Shown here: positions 7,312 through 16,636 of the stretch, one piece after another
How positions within the stretch are numbered: position 1 is the stretch's first letter
Layout of the letters: each line of letters begins with the position of its first letter
Assembly (NCBI GenBank): GCA_964634885.1
Contig: CAZWLN010000003.1
Coordinates: 62,001-126,000 of the forward strand
Source: DAINRZ01 sp964634885
Lineage (GTDB): Bacteria; Bacteroidota; Ignavibacteria; Kapaibacteriales; UBA2268
Direction: 5' to 3'
Length of the DNA stretch: 64,000 nt
Program-made: the position numbers and the translations under genes
The notes under the pieces: generated by a model
What the model was told of the DNA's origin: nothing
Database searches by the model: none
Seen by the model: the letters and a program-made list of their open reading frames with translations, nothing else

Positions 7312-10300
7312 TAATAACTCAAAAAATAACCGGATTGGATAAATTGAATGCTGTTAAAAAAGCAGTCATCGATGATAATACAAAACTCGGCAACGAGATT
7401 AAAGAAAAAGTCTTACTGTGTGCCGGCGGCGGCTGCATTGCCTCCGGGGCTAAAGCTGTAAAAGCTGAATTCGAAAGACTGCTCGCCGAGAAAAAGCTCG
7501 ACAAACAAGTAGTTGTCGTTGAAACCGGATGCCTTGGCCCCTGCGTCAAAGGACCGGTCATTGTAATGGCAAAAGAAAAGATTTTCTACCAGAATGTCAA
7601 TCCCGAAGATGTCGAAGAAGTAATCAACGAACATATCATCAACGGTAACATCGTTGAACGCCTCACCTGGAAAGATGACGCCACAGACGCTCCGATTCCT
7701 GTAATGACAGACATCGATTATTTCAAATCGCAAACAAAGATTGTCCTGAGAAACTGCGGTAAGATCGACCCCCAAAGCGTCGAGGATTACATCGGTTGCG
7801 ACGGCTACCAGGCTCTCGCCAAGGCTCTTACAAAGATGACTCCCGAAGACGTCATCAACGAGATGAAGCTCTCCGGCCTCAGAGGCAGGGGCGGCGCAGG
7901 CTTCCCGACCTGGATGAAATGGTCGTTTGCCTCTAAGAACCAGGCAGACCAGAAATATATGCTCTGCAACGGCGACGAAGGCGACCCGGGTGCATTCATG
8001 GACCGCAGCGTCCTCGAAGGCGACCCGCACAGCATCATCGAAGGTATGGCACTCGGTGCATACGCCATTGGCGCTTCACAGGGCTTCGTTTACGTCAGGG
8101 CCGAATACCCGCTGGCAGTCGAAAGGCTTCAGGGTGCCATCGACAGGGCCTATGAAGTAGGCTTCTTAGGCAAAAACATTTTCGGCAGCGATTTCAGTTT
8201 CGACCTCGAAATCAGGATGGGTTCCGGCGCATTCGTATGCGGCGAAGAAACAGCCCTGATGGCCTCCATCGAAGGCAAAAGAGGCGAACCGAAACCAAGG
8301 CCGCCGTTCCCGGCCGAACGCGGTTTGTGGGACAAACCCTCCGTACTCAACAATGTTGAAACATTCGCCAACGTACCGATCATCATCGAAAAAGGCGGCG
8401 AATGGTTCGCCGAATTCGGCACCGCAAAGAGCAAAGGTACGAAAGTATTCGCCCTCGCCGGCGCCATCAACATGTCGGGCCTCGTAGAGGTACCTGTCGG
8501 CACTACTCTCGGTGAACTGATCTATGACATCGGCAAAGGTATCCCCGGCGGCAAGAAATTCAAAGCTGCGCAGATCGGCGGCCCTTCCGGCGGATGTATT
8601 CCAAAGAAAAACCTCAATGTCCCCCTCGACTACGAGTCACTCCAGAACCTGGGCGCCATCATGGGCTCCGGCGGCTTGATCGTAATGGACGAAGATACAT
8701 GTATGGTTGACGTTGCAAGGTACTTCCTCGAATTCGTTCAGGAAGAGTCCTGCGGTAAATGCGTACCCTGCCGCGTCGGCACAAAGAGAATGCTCGAAAT
8801 CCTCGAGAGGATATGCTCAGGCAAAGGCGTCGAATCTGACATCGACACCCTCATCGAACTGGGCAACCAGATCAAAGAAACAGCATTGTGCGGATTGGGC
8901 CAGACTGCACCGAACCCGGTACTGTCCACAATCAAGCACTTCAGGCATGAATACGAAGCACACATCAGGGAAAAGAGCTGTCCTGCCGGCGTTTGTTCCG
9001 GACTGGTCCGCGCCCCCTGCCAGAGTGCCTGCCCCGCACACGTCGATGTCCCCGGTTTCGTATCGCTCATCGGCGAAAGGCGCTACGCCGAAGCTCTCAG
9101 GCTGCACCGCGACAGGAATCCATTCGCAGCCGTCTGCGCCCGTGTATGCTTCCACGCCTGCGAAGAGAAATGCCGCCGTTCATCACTCGACGAATCTCTT
9201 GCCATCCGCTCGCTTAAACGCTTCATGGTTGACCAGGAAATAGTCGTACAGGTACCTGAAGTAAGAGAGAACGAAGAAAACGCCAAACGCAAGGTTGCCA
9301 TCGTCGGCGCCGGCCCCTCAGGCCTGTCCTGCGCATACTTCCTTGCAAGGCTCGGTTACAAACCCACTGTCTTCGAAGCAGAACACCGCCCCGGCGGTAT
9401 GCTCGTACAGACAATTCCTTCCTACAGGCTCCCCAGGGAAGTCCTGGCACGCGAGATACGTATGATTGAAAACCTTGGTGTTGAAATCATCTGCAACAGG
9501 GCGCTGGGTAAGGACTTCTGGCTGAGCGACCTCAGGGAACAGGGCTTCGAGGCCGTATTCGTCGGCGTCGGCACTCCCAAAGGCATCTGCCTTGACCTGC
9601 CGGGCATGGAAAACGAATGGGTTACAAACGCAATGGACTTCCTGAAAACATATAACCTCAGGGGTTCGGTCAAAGTCGGCAGAAAGATCGTCGTCGTCGG
9701 CGGCGGAAACGCAGCCATCGACGCCGCAAGAACTGCCATCAGGCTTGGCGCCGAATCCGTTACCGTAATTTACAGGCGCAGCTACGAAGAAATGCCCGCC
9801 TATGCAGAGGAAATCGAAGAAGCTCTGCAGGAAGGCATCATACTGCTGCCGTTAACCAATCCAAGAGAGATACTCTGTGAGAGCGGCAAGATCACCGGTG
9901 TTCGCTGCAACACAATGAAACTCGGTGAATTTGACCATACCGGCAGAAGAAGGCCCATCCAGGACGAAGAAACATTCATCGTCGAGGCAGACCAGGTCAT
10001 CCAGGCCTGCGGACAGGGCTTCGACCTCGAATTGGTTCACTTGGGCACCACACAGCTCAAGATGTACGGCGAGTACAGCATCGTCATCGATGAAACCTCA
10101 GGCCAGACATCAATACCCTGGGTATTTGCAGGCGGCGACGCAGCCGGAACAGGCGGCAGGACCGTCATCGAAGCCGTAGCCGGCGGTGAAAGAGCAGCCG
10201 TAGGTATCGACGAATACCTCACAGGTGAAAAACATGCATTCTGGAGAGAAGAGAAACAGCTCGACACAGCCTATGATCCTGATGCCGATCCGGTTCCCTA

Positions 10301-10436
10301 TCCCAGGAGAAAGATGGTTCTTCTTTCAGTTGACAGGCGTAAGAACAACTTCGACGAAGTTGAACAGGCATGGACCGAAGCTGAAGCCGTCAGACAGGCT
10401 CAAAGATGTTTGAGATGTGATTATGGTAAGAATTAA
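7308..10436 (+). CDS. hydB: HydB/NuoF-like flavin subunit fused to a GltD/NfnB-like NADPH oxidoreductase module
   Basis: This 1042-residue fusion has four parts. Residues about 30-110 are a thioredoxin-like [2Fe-2S] domain (C38, C43, C75, C79). Residues about 135-545 are NuoF, with the FMN/NADH motif G-R-G-G-A-G-F-P, G-D-E-G-D-P-G-A and [4Fe-4S] ligands C482-x2-C485-x2-C488 plus C528. Residues about 555-640 are a cysteine-rich helical domain as in GltD and dihydropyrimidine dehydrogenase. Residues about 660-1040 are the GltD two-dinucleotide fold: FAD motif V-G-A-G-P-S-G-L near 667, NAD(P) motif V-V-G-G-G-N-A-A near 798, and Y-R-R-S-x-E-E-M-P-A, typical of NADPH binding. HydB normally ends in a two-cluster ferredoxin domain, which is replaced here. 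The complex probably links H2, ferredoxin and NADH, perhaps also NADPH. Confidence 0.9.
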   Translation: MIITQKITGLDKLNAVKKAVIDDNTKLGNEIKEKVLLCAGGGCIASGAKAVKAEFERLLAEKKLDKQVVVVETGCLGPCVKGPVIVMAKEKIFYQNVNPEDVEEVINEHIINGNIVERLTWKDDATDAPIPVMTDIDYFKSQTKIVLRNCGKIDPQSVEDYIGCDGYQALAKALTKMTPEDVINEMKLSGLRGRGGAGFPTWMKWSFASKNQADQKYMLCNGDEGDPGAFMDRSVLEGDPHSIIEGMALGAYAIGASQGFVYVRAEYPLAVERLQGAIDRAYEVGFLGKNIFGSDFSFDLEIRMGSGAFVCGEETALMASIEGKRGEPKPRPPFPAERGLWDKPSVLNNVETFANVPIIIEKGGEWFAEFGTAKSKGTKVFALAGAINMSGLVEVPVGTTLGELIYDIGKGIPGGKKFKAAQIGGPSGGCIPKKNLNVPLDYESLQNLGAIMGSGGLIVMDEDTCMVDVARYFLEFVQEESCGKCVPCRVGTKRMLEILERICSGKGVESDIDTLIELGNQIKETALCGLGQTAPNPVLSTIKHFRHEYEAHIREKSCPAGVCSGLVRAPCQSACPAHVDVPGFVSLIGERRYAEALRLHRDRNPFAAVCARVCFHACEEKCRRSSLDESLAIRSLKRFMVDQEIVVQVPEVRENEENAKRKVAIVGAGPSGLSCAYFLARLGYKPTVFEAEHRPGGMLVQTIPSYRLPREVLAREIRMIENLGVEIICNRALGKDFWLSDLREQGFEAVFVGVGTPKGICLDLPGMENEWVTNAMDFLKTYNLRGSVKVGRKIVVVGGGNAAIDAARTAIRLGAESVTVIYRRSYEEMPAYAEEIEEALQEGIILLPLTNPREILCESGKITGVRCNTMKLGEFDHTGRRRPIQDEETFIVEADQVIQACGQGFDLELVHLGTTQLKMYGEYSIVIDETSGQTSIPWVFAGGDAAGTGGRTVIEAVAGGERAAVGIDEYLTGEKHAFWREEKQLDTAYDPDADPVPYPRRKMVLLSVDRRKNNFDEVEQAWTEAEAVRQAQRCLRCDYGKN

Positions 10437-10458
10437 TTTAATGCAGGAGTGAAAAAAT

Positions 10459-12228
10459 ATGATTTCAATGTATATAAATAATCAAAACATGGTGGTGCCC
10501 GAAGGTACTACCGTTCTTGAGGCAGTCAGGAAAGCCGGCTTTAAAGTGCCTACTCTTTGCAACATGGAGTGGAGAAGGCCCATCGGCGCCTGCAGAGTAT
10601 GCCTCGTTGAGATGGAAGGCAGCGGCAAGCTTGTTGCTTCATGCACAACTCCTGTAGCCGAAGGTATGAGAATACTGACTAACAGCAGGAAAGCCCGCAA
10701 TGCACGTAAACTCGTCGTCGAACTGCTCGTCTCCGAGCATGAAGGTGACTGCAAAACCTGTGAAAGAAACGATGACTGTGAACTGCAGTCTGTTGCAAGG
10801 GAAATGGGTGTCTATGAGATTCCTTACACAGGCGACAAACCGAAGCACTACTTCGACAAAACCACACCGGCACTCATCAGGGACACAGCAAAATGTATCA
10901 AATGCAGACGCTGCGTCACCGTTTGTACCGAAACCGAGAATGTCGGAGCCATCTTCCCGCAGGGCAGAGGCTACTCGACGACAATTGCTCCGGGCTTCAA
11001 CATTAACCTGTCCGACATTGCCTGCGTACAGTGCGGCCAATGCTCTGCAGTATGCCCCGTAGGCGCCATTGTCGAGAAGTCCTCCATCGAAGAGATCTGG
11101 AAGGAAATCGACAATCCTAACAAGACCGTTGTCGTACAAACTGCTCCTGCAATCAGGGCTGCTCTCGGCGAAGCTTTCGGCCTTCCTCCCGGCACACTCG
11201 TTACCGGCAAGATGGTTACTGCCCTCAGGCAGCTTGGTTTCGACAAAGTATTCGACACAGACTTCACCGCCGACCTTACCATCATGGAAGAAGGCACCGA
11301 ATTGCTGATGAGATTGAAGAAAGCTCTCGTGGACAAAGAGGAAGTTCCCCTTCCCCAGTACACAAGCTGCTGCCCGGCATGGATCAAATATGCAGAATAT
11401 TACCATCCGGAGATACTTCCCAATCTTTCGAGCTGCAAGTCGCCCCAGCAGATGTTCGGCGCTGTTGCAAAGACATACTACGCCGACCTGGTATGCAAGG
11501 AATACACCGACATGACAGTCGTTTCCGTCATGCCCTGTACGGCCAAGAAGTTCGAATGCCAGAGGGACGAGATGAACGACAGCGGCATCCAGGATGTTGA
11601 CTATGTCGTTACCACCAGGGAACTGGCAAAGATGATCAAGCAGTCCGGCATCGATTTCGTTAACCTGCCCGAAGGCAAGATGGACTCGCCGATTGGCGCA
11701 GCCAGCGGCGCTGCCGACATCTTCGCCAACACCGGCGGTGTAATGGAAGCAGCCATCCGTACGGCTTACGAGATTGCCACCGGCAGGGAACTCCCGCTGG
11801 AGAACCTCCACGTACAGCCCATCATGGGCCTCGACAATTACAAGACAGCAGCCCTCCTGTTCGAGAACTGCCTGCCCGAATGGAGCTTCCTGAACGGCGT
11901 CGAGCTCAAAGTCGGTGTTGTACACGGCCTGAAGAACGCCGAAAGGATTATCCAGGACGTAAAGAACGGCGAAACATTCCATTTCATCGAAGTAATGACC
12001 TGTCCCGGCGGCTGCATCAGCGGCGGCGGACAGCCCAGGTTCACTACGGATGAGGTAAGGATGGAGAGGATGAAAGCCATTTACGCCGAAGACGAAGGGA
12101 AAGAGCTGAGGAAATCGCACGAGAATCCCGAAGTCATCGAGATATACCGTTCGTTCCTTACCAGCCCCTGCGGCCACAAGTCTCACGAACTGTTGCACAC
12201 AAAGTACATCAAGAGAGAAATAGTGTAA
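10459..12228 (+). CDS. hydA: [FeFe] hydrogenase catalytic subunit
   Basis: The protein reduces protons to H2, or oxidises H2, at the H-cluster. At 589 residues it is close to clostridial CpI. In order it has an N-terminal [2Fe-2S] domain (C-x10-C-R-V-C-L pattern), the His-ligated cluster segment H-E-G-D-C-x2-C, two [4Fe-4S] motifs (C-I-K-C-R-R-C and C-V-Q-C-G-Q-C), then the catalytic signatures: L1 T302-S-C-C-P-A-W, L2 M358-P-C-T-A-K-K and L3 E511-x-M-T-C515-P-G-G-C519 followed by G-G-G-Q-P. All H-cluster ligands are present, so it should be active. It sits 22 nt after hydB with an AGGAG upstream. The HydE/F/G maturases are not in the window. Confidence 0.96.
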   Translation: MISMYINNQNMVVPEGTTVLEAVRKAGFKVPTLCNMEWRRPIGACRVCLVEMEGSGKLVASCTTPVAEGMRILTNSRKARNARKLVVELLVSEHEGDCKTCERNDDCELQSVAREMGVYEIPYTGDKPKHYFDKTTPALIRDTAKCIKCRRCVTVCTETENVGAIFPQGRGYSTTIAPGFNINLSDIACVQCGQCSAVCPVGAIVEKSSIEEIWKEIDNPNKTVVVQTAPAIRAALGEAFGLPPGTLVTGKMVTALRQLGFDKVFDTDFTADLTIMEEGTELLMRLKKALVDKEEVPLPQYTSCCPAWIKYAEYYHPEILPNLSSCKSPQQMFGAVAKTYYADLVCKEYTDMTVVSVMPCTAKKFECQRDEMNDSGIQDVDYVVTTRELAKMIKQSGIDFVNLPEGKMDSPIGAASGAADIFANTGGVMEAAIRTAYEIATGRELPLENLHVQPIMGLDNYKTAALLFENCLPEWSFLNGVELKVGVVHGLKNAERIIQDVKNGETFHFIEVMTCPGGCISGGGQPRFTTDEVRMERMKAIYAEDEGKELRKSHENPEVIEIYRSFLTSPCGHKSHELLHTKYIKREIV

Positions 12229-12252
12229 CCGCGCAACCTGAAAGTTAATAAT

Positions 12253-12291
12253 AAAAAATCCCCTTGTCGCAGGATGAGGGGATTTTTTTTT
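12253..12291 (+). terminator. Rho-independent terminator after the hydrogenase operon
   Basis: A 12-bp stem, six A then TCCCCT (12253-12264) with AGGGGA then six T (12277-12288), has a 12-nt loop and a T-run to about 12291. It lies 24 nt after hydA. Its symmetry, with an A-run on one side and a T-run on the other, lets it also end the convergent minus-strand gene at 12362. Confidence 0.9.
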
Positions 12292-12361
12292 ATAATGGGA
12301 GTAAATGAAATCTCGCTAAGAGTATTTCGAATTTTCACTTTTTTTCCTTTCAGAAAAAATG

Positions 12362-13333
12362 TTACTCATGGGGAAATTTCCCCGAGAGTGTTCCGGCGCC
12401 GGTTCTGACAATGAAAATGTATGTTCCGGATGCGCAGCCGGAAATATCCAACACAGTTTCAGTTGAGCCTGCAATATTCACTCCTTTAATCTCATTGATC
12501 AGGCGTCCGTTCATGTCCAGTAGTTGAATGTCTGCCGTTGAAGTGCCATCGGTGGATATTTCCAAAGATAATTTGTCTTTGACAGGCATTAGAGAAGTAA
12601 TGCGGCACGACAAGCCGTTCAGGCTGCATTCTTCGCCGACATCGAGTGTATAGTCGATGACAGGAAAAATCATCAAGTCGAAGTCAGGTTTTCCGCCTTC
12701 GTCCATTGTAGCAGGCGTATCGTACAGGTCTTCCGAACTGTAAGTCGTCTTGCTCGTGTACCACAGGTCGCAGGCAGTATGTTCCTGCTGGCCGTTGCCG
12801 ACAAGGTTGGAATATATTGTCAGGGTGTCATCGGTGGTATAGCCCAGTCGGGTTTGTACCAGGACGGCAAAATTGCCTGTTACGACGGGGGTGCTGTCGG
12901 ATTTGAACGGGATATACGTCCAAACCGGTGATGAAGAACTGGTGTCGATGGCAGCTACTTTGAAATAGCCGATTCCCAGCTCGTTACCTGAAGGAAGGCT
13001 TCCCGAACCTGTAAGATGATAGGCTTTGACGCAATGATCGTAACCGTTCCTGACAAATTTTCGCTCAAAGGCTACCAGAACACCGGCAATCATTGCTTTT
13101 CCGGAAAACACGAACTTGGAACCAAGCATGTTGTATGTATTATTGGAACCGGTTATCGGCAATTTTGTACCCTGGTAAGTATAAGTATAAACCTTAAAGC
13201 CTGTGCTTCTCTTGTAATAATCGTTAAGCGTATCTTTTGAAGCCTGCGGGTATCCGCCGTCTTTTGGATCCTGGGCGGTGGCGCAGCATATAGCAATAAT
13301 AAGCAGGATTGTTGAGAATATTATATATTTCAT
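12362..13333 (-). CDS. Secreted protein with C-terminal T9SS sorting domain
   Basis: The 323-residue protein has a Sec signal (cleavage near A-T-A-Q, about 21), a beta-rich middle part without a recognised family, and a C-terminal domain of about 75 residues with the type A sorting-domain pattern: strand, L-L-D-M-N-G-R-L near the middle, S-G-T-Y-I-F-I-V, and a short basic end. Type IX secretion would move it across the outer membrane. The usual Y-P-N-P segment is replaced by I-T-S-L-M-P-V. It lies 26 nt downstream of the 711-residue surface protein gene on the same strand, so the two are probably co-transcribed. Confidence 0.75.
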   Translation of the reverse strand: MKYIIFSTILLIIAICCATAQDPKDGGYPQASKDTLNDYYKRSTGFKVYTYTYQGTKLPITGSNNTYNMLGSKFVFSGKAMIAGVLVAFERKFVRNGYDHCVKAYHLTGSGSLPSGNELGIGYFKVAAIDTSSSSPVWTYIPFKSDSTPVVTGNFAVLVQTRLGYTTDDTLTIYSNLVGNGQQEHTACDLWYTSKTTYSSEDLYDTPATMDEGGKPDFDLMIFPVIDYTLDVGEECSLNGLSCRITSLMPVKDKLSLEISTDGTSTADIQLLDMNGRLINEIKGVNIAGSTETVLDISGCASGTYIFIVRTGAGTLSGKFPHE

Positions 13334-13359
13334 AGATATCTCCGGAGTAAGATTTAATA

Positions 13360-15495
13360 TTACTTGTTATCTGCCCTGATGCCGCCCGTGACTGCAGGTT
13401 CTGACTGCTGAAGGTTCTTGTTTTTGATCTTTTGGGCTTTGTCGTTCTGATTGTTAACAGACGGGACATAGTCAACATTCAGGTTAAGGTTTTCTGCGGT
13501 TGTCTGTAACGTGCTTTCGGCTCCCTGTGTTCTGATTGCCTTTTCCTTGCCGATGCCGTATAGCTCAGGATTGAGGTATTTACCAATCTCATCAGCTGAT
13601 TTGTCGGTAACGGCTTCCATCGGATAGGCTTTGGCAAACCTGTCGTTTCGGACGCCTGTAACCTGCCAGGATATTTCCATGCCCTGGCTGCCGCCGGCGA
13701 TTTTAAATTTATTGCCGTTGACTTTTTCGGCAATATAAACCTGCGCCCAGCCGCCAATGCACGTAAGCTGGTAACGTACATCTTTGTTGTAGGCAGAGAA
13801 CCAGTCGGGCAATGTTACCACAGCCTCGCCCCTGTCGTCGAGTACTGCTATGCCGTCGTAGATATTCTTCATCTCCGAGGATTCGACATAGGAATGGTTA
13901 AGGTATTTATTCTCGGGATCGATTGGGTTGTCGATCATAGAGATCAATTTAGCTGAATTGACTGTACCTGTGACATCGACACTGCCGTTTACCTCGAGAG
14001 CTATGCTGCTGCTCGAAGTACCTTTGGATATTCTTACGGCAGGGAGAGTCTCAGCGTCGGTCGATACGAAGTTGGCTGCAATTTTTCCCAATTTACTCTG
14101 GACATACATAACCCCGGAGATATGCGAACTGCCGGTTTCATCTGAGAAAAGCGCCGCAGTCCCACTGCCTTTAGTAACTGCATTCAAAGCAGGAGTGGAA
14201 GCCAGGCTTGAGATATAGACCGTCGGTTCTGTTGCCGTAGCGTTGGATTCAAATGAACCGGCGCGGGATTTGCCGTTCGATTTGCCGTAAATTGCGGTGC
14301 TGCCTGTAGCGCCGTTTGTTGTTGCTGCAACAGCAGCATGAATATTTTCTGTATTATGGACGATGAACTGTGAAGCCGGGTTATTCGGGCTTTCAGTGTA
14401 TCCTGACACTGCAACACCCTTGCCTATATTCTCGGCGGCGAGTGTTGAAGCAGTAGTATTAGAATTAATCGTATAAAAGTAACCGGCTCTGCCTAAACCC
14501 ATTGTGCCAGCAATAAGGACATCGTCAGAGCTTTTATCACCTGCTATATAAAATGAACCTGCAGTACCGGCGGTATTATTAAAGATATTCAATGATGTCC
14601 CTTTTGACTCGTTCCATATTTGTATCGCAGGTTCATCACATAACGTGTTTTTATTATCTATATAAATACAATTTCCCTTACTTATATTGTCAATTTTTAA
14701 TGCCGCAACAGTGCCCTCGGCGTTGCCAGCCTGAAAGAGAGCTACACCGCATTTTCCTTCGGTATATGCATATAATGGCGGCCTGGTTGTCTCGGCATTG
14801 AATATTGAAAAGGCTCCCGCTACACTGTTGGCGCTGTTGATCTCAGACACAATGCCGTTTGTACCACAGAATTGGGCTATATTATTGTATGATACTTTCA
14901 ATCCGACATCCCCATCGTTCTTCTCTGACGAAGTGACAGCCTTACCTATTTCGGAGTACTTAATAAGTGTCATTGCGGCGCCTGCGCCTGTCTGTTTCAA
15001 CGAGAAAGCATTGCCTGAAGTTGAGACATCTGCCGAGTAGGGATAGGACATGGCGCCGCCGGGCATCCATTTACTCACGGAATCGCTGAAAGTAAGGACA
15101 TAGCCTTCTTTGGCGTTGGGAGCTACAATGCGTTGTGCGGCAATGGAATAGGGTACAGCCGAGAGTTTACGCCTCGATGAGAATTCGACCGAGCCGACGC
15201 TGACACTGATATAGTATTGTTTGTCGAATTTGAGGCTGTCCAGAGTTTGTGTAATTCCGAGATAGCAGTCGAAAAGCCCGCCCTGGGTTGTAACCTCTAT
15301 TGTTTCAGACCAGATTGGGGTGCTTGTGAACATATTGTCAAAAAGCTTGAAAGTAAGGTTTTGAGCTCCGTCGGCAATCGGTTTGCCGGTAACGTCAGCA
15401 AGGTAGCCCTGGTAGCTGATGATGCGGGGCATCTGGGAATTGGCCATAGAAAGAGACAATAAAACAAAGAGCAGAGTGACAAGAATTCTTTTCAT
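13360..15495 (-). CDS. Large secreted surface protein, tail-fibre-like
   Basis: The 711-residue protein has a Sec signal (cleavage near A-N-S-Q, about 20). Residues about 22-120 form a module common in FCB surface proteins: R-I-I-S-Y-Q-G-Y-L, D-G-A-Q-N-L-T-F-K-L-F, then L-S-A-V-P-Y-S-I-A-A. Residues about 130-540 are low-complexity beta repeats rich in Gly, Ala, Ser and Thr with recurrent A-x-Y/F motifs, like trimeric fibre shafts. A more globular region (about 545-640) and a charged, disordered C-terminus follow. No T9SS sorting domain is visible, unlike in its downstream partner. The role may be adhesive. Confident as a gene, unsure in function. Confidence 0.75.
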   Translation of the reverse strand: MKRILVTLLFVLLSLSMANSQMPRIISYQGYLADVTGKPIADGAQNLTFKLFDNMFTSTPIWSETIEVTTQGGLFDCYLGITQTLDSLKFDKQYYISVSVGSVEFSSRRKLSAVPYSIAAQRIVAPNAKEGYVLTFSDSVSKWMPGGAMSYPYSADVSTSGNAFSLKQTGAGAAMTLIKYSEIGKAVTSSEKNDGDVGLKVSYNNIAQFCGTNGIVSEINSANSVAGAFSIFNAETTRPPLYAYTEGKCGVALFQAGNAEGTVAALKIDNISKGNCIYIDNKNTLCDEPAIQIWNESKGTSLNIFNNTAGTAGSFYIAGDKSSDDVLIAGTMGLGRAGYFYTINSNTTASTLAAENIGKGVAVSGYTESPNNPASQFIVHNTENIHAAVAATTNGATGSTAIYGKSNGKSRAGSFESNATATEPTVYISSLASTPALNAVTKGSGTAALFSDETGSSHISGVMYVQSKLGKIAANFVSTDAETLPAVRISKGTSSSSIALEVNGSVDVTGTVNSAKLISMIDNPIDPENKYLNHSYVESSEMKNIYDGIAVLDDRGEAVVTLPDWFSAYNKDVRYQLTCIGGWAQVYIAEKVNGNKFKIAGGSQGMEISWQVTGVRNDRFAKAYPMEAVTDKSADEIGKYLNPELYGIGKEKAIRTQGAESTLQTTAENLNLNVDYVPSVNNQNDKAQKIKNKNLQQSEPAVTGGIRADNK

Positions 15496-15873
15496 GGAAA
15501 CCTCAATGAGTGTATATACTTCATATCAATGTCTGTATTAATCCGTTGTTTTTCAGTAAACAAACGGTAATCATATTTATTAAAGTAATTATTGTGTAAA
15601 ATTAAATTATATTAATCAATTATAAAAGAAAAAAATTATACTTTAACTTGCAAAGAATCCCCGGATTGAAAAAAAAAGCGAATAGTATGCAAAGTCGGTC
15701 GGATAGGTAATGTTTTTGTATTCTTTGCCTGTCAATCCACTAATGAGGCGGTTCTTTTTTTCAAATTATTGAAAATCATTTACTTTCCTTACAAAAGTCT
15801 TTTTGAAAATAAATGAATAATCATTATTTTAGTTAGTTACAAATTTTGTTAGAGTTAATTAAAAAGAAAAAAT
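15496..15873. other. Divergent intergenic region, no gene seen
   Basis: This AT-rich spacer separates the minus-strand surface protein gene from the plus-strand response regulator and should hold both promoters. No ORF of note is present. Homopolymer A and T runs occur at about 15670 and 15757, but no convincing hairpin was found. Confidence 0.5.
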
Positions 15874-16569
15874 ATGGCAAAAGCCGCAAAACCGAAAAAG
15901 AACCAGATCAACGTACTGATTGCCGAAGACCACACCCTATTTGCAAGGCTCGTGAACAGTATGCTCGACGACGAAGAAGACATTAATGTGGTAGGTATTG
16001 CCTCTGACGGTGAAGACGCGATTAACAAGATTGCAGCCAACGACATCGATGTATTGCTGCTGGATATTAATATGCCCAAGATTGACGGCATCCAGTTGAT
16101 CGGGAAATTGGTAAAGGATTTTCCGGAACTGAAGATCATCATGCTTTCAAGCCATACGGAAGCCTGGGTCATCCAGAAAGCGCTGAAATCGGGCGCTAAA
16201 GGTTACCTGACAAAATTTGTCGAGAGCGAAGAGGTCATCGAAGCAATTCATACCGTCAGCAATGGTGAAACCTATTTTTGTAAGACAAGCCTTAATTCCA
16301 TTATGAAGAATCTTGTCCACAAGGAACAGTCCACTTCTGCAGAAAAACAGCTCAAAGCGCTTTCCAAACGTGAGAAGGAAGTCCTTCAGCTGATTGCCCG
16401 GGAAATGACCACCGCCGAAATAGCTGAAAAACTATGCATCAGTTTCAGGACCGTTGAGAGCCACAGGAAGAACCTCCTTCACAAACTGAGCGCCAAGAAT
16501 ACTGTCGGCCTGATTCGTACTGCCATGGAAGCCAACTTACTGGACGAGAACAACAACGTCATCGAATAG
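15874..16569 (+). CDS. LuxR/NarL-family response regulator
   Basis: The 231-residue regulator has a receiver domain (about 12-130) with acidic pair E-D near residue 20, phospho-acceptor Asp64 (L-L-L-D-I-N-M-P), and Ser/Thr and Lys switch residues (L-S-S and L-T-K-F). A LuxR-type helix-turn-helix (about 162-225) follows, starting L-S-K-R-E-K-E-V-L and containing T-V-E-S-H-R-K-N-L. It would bind DNA after phosphorylation by an unknown kinase. No cognate kinase is adjacent. A large VIT/VWA protein gene starts 67 nt downstream on the same strand and might be its target or operon partner. Confidence 0.9.
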   Translation: MAKAAKPKKNQINVLIAEDHTLFARLVNSMLDDEEDINVVGIASDGEDAINKIAANDIDVLLLDINMPKIDGIQLIGKLVKDFPELKIIMLSSHTEAWVIQKALKSGAKGYLTKFVESEEVIEAIHTVSNGETYFCKTSLNSIMKNLVHKEQSTSAEKQLKALSKREKEVLQLIAREMTTAEIAEKLCISFRTVESHRKNLLHKLSAKNTVGLIRTAMEANLLDENNNVIE

Positions 16570-16636
16570 AATTGAAAATTATTCGTTTTTTCCCGATTCT
16601 TCTTCGTATATAGAATTAAAAAACTTAAGGTGATAT

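Noticed and set aside
10639..12198. 519-codon minus-strand frame opposite hydA
   Set aside because: It lies fully inside a gene with all [FeFe]-hydrogenase motifs. High G+C at third positions keeps the antisense frame open; the translation shows no domain.
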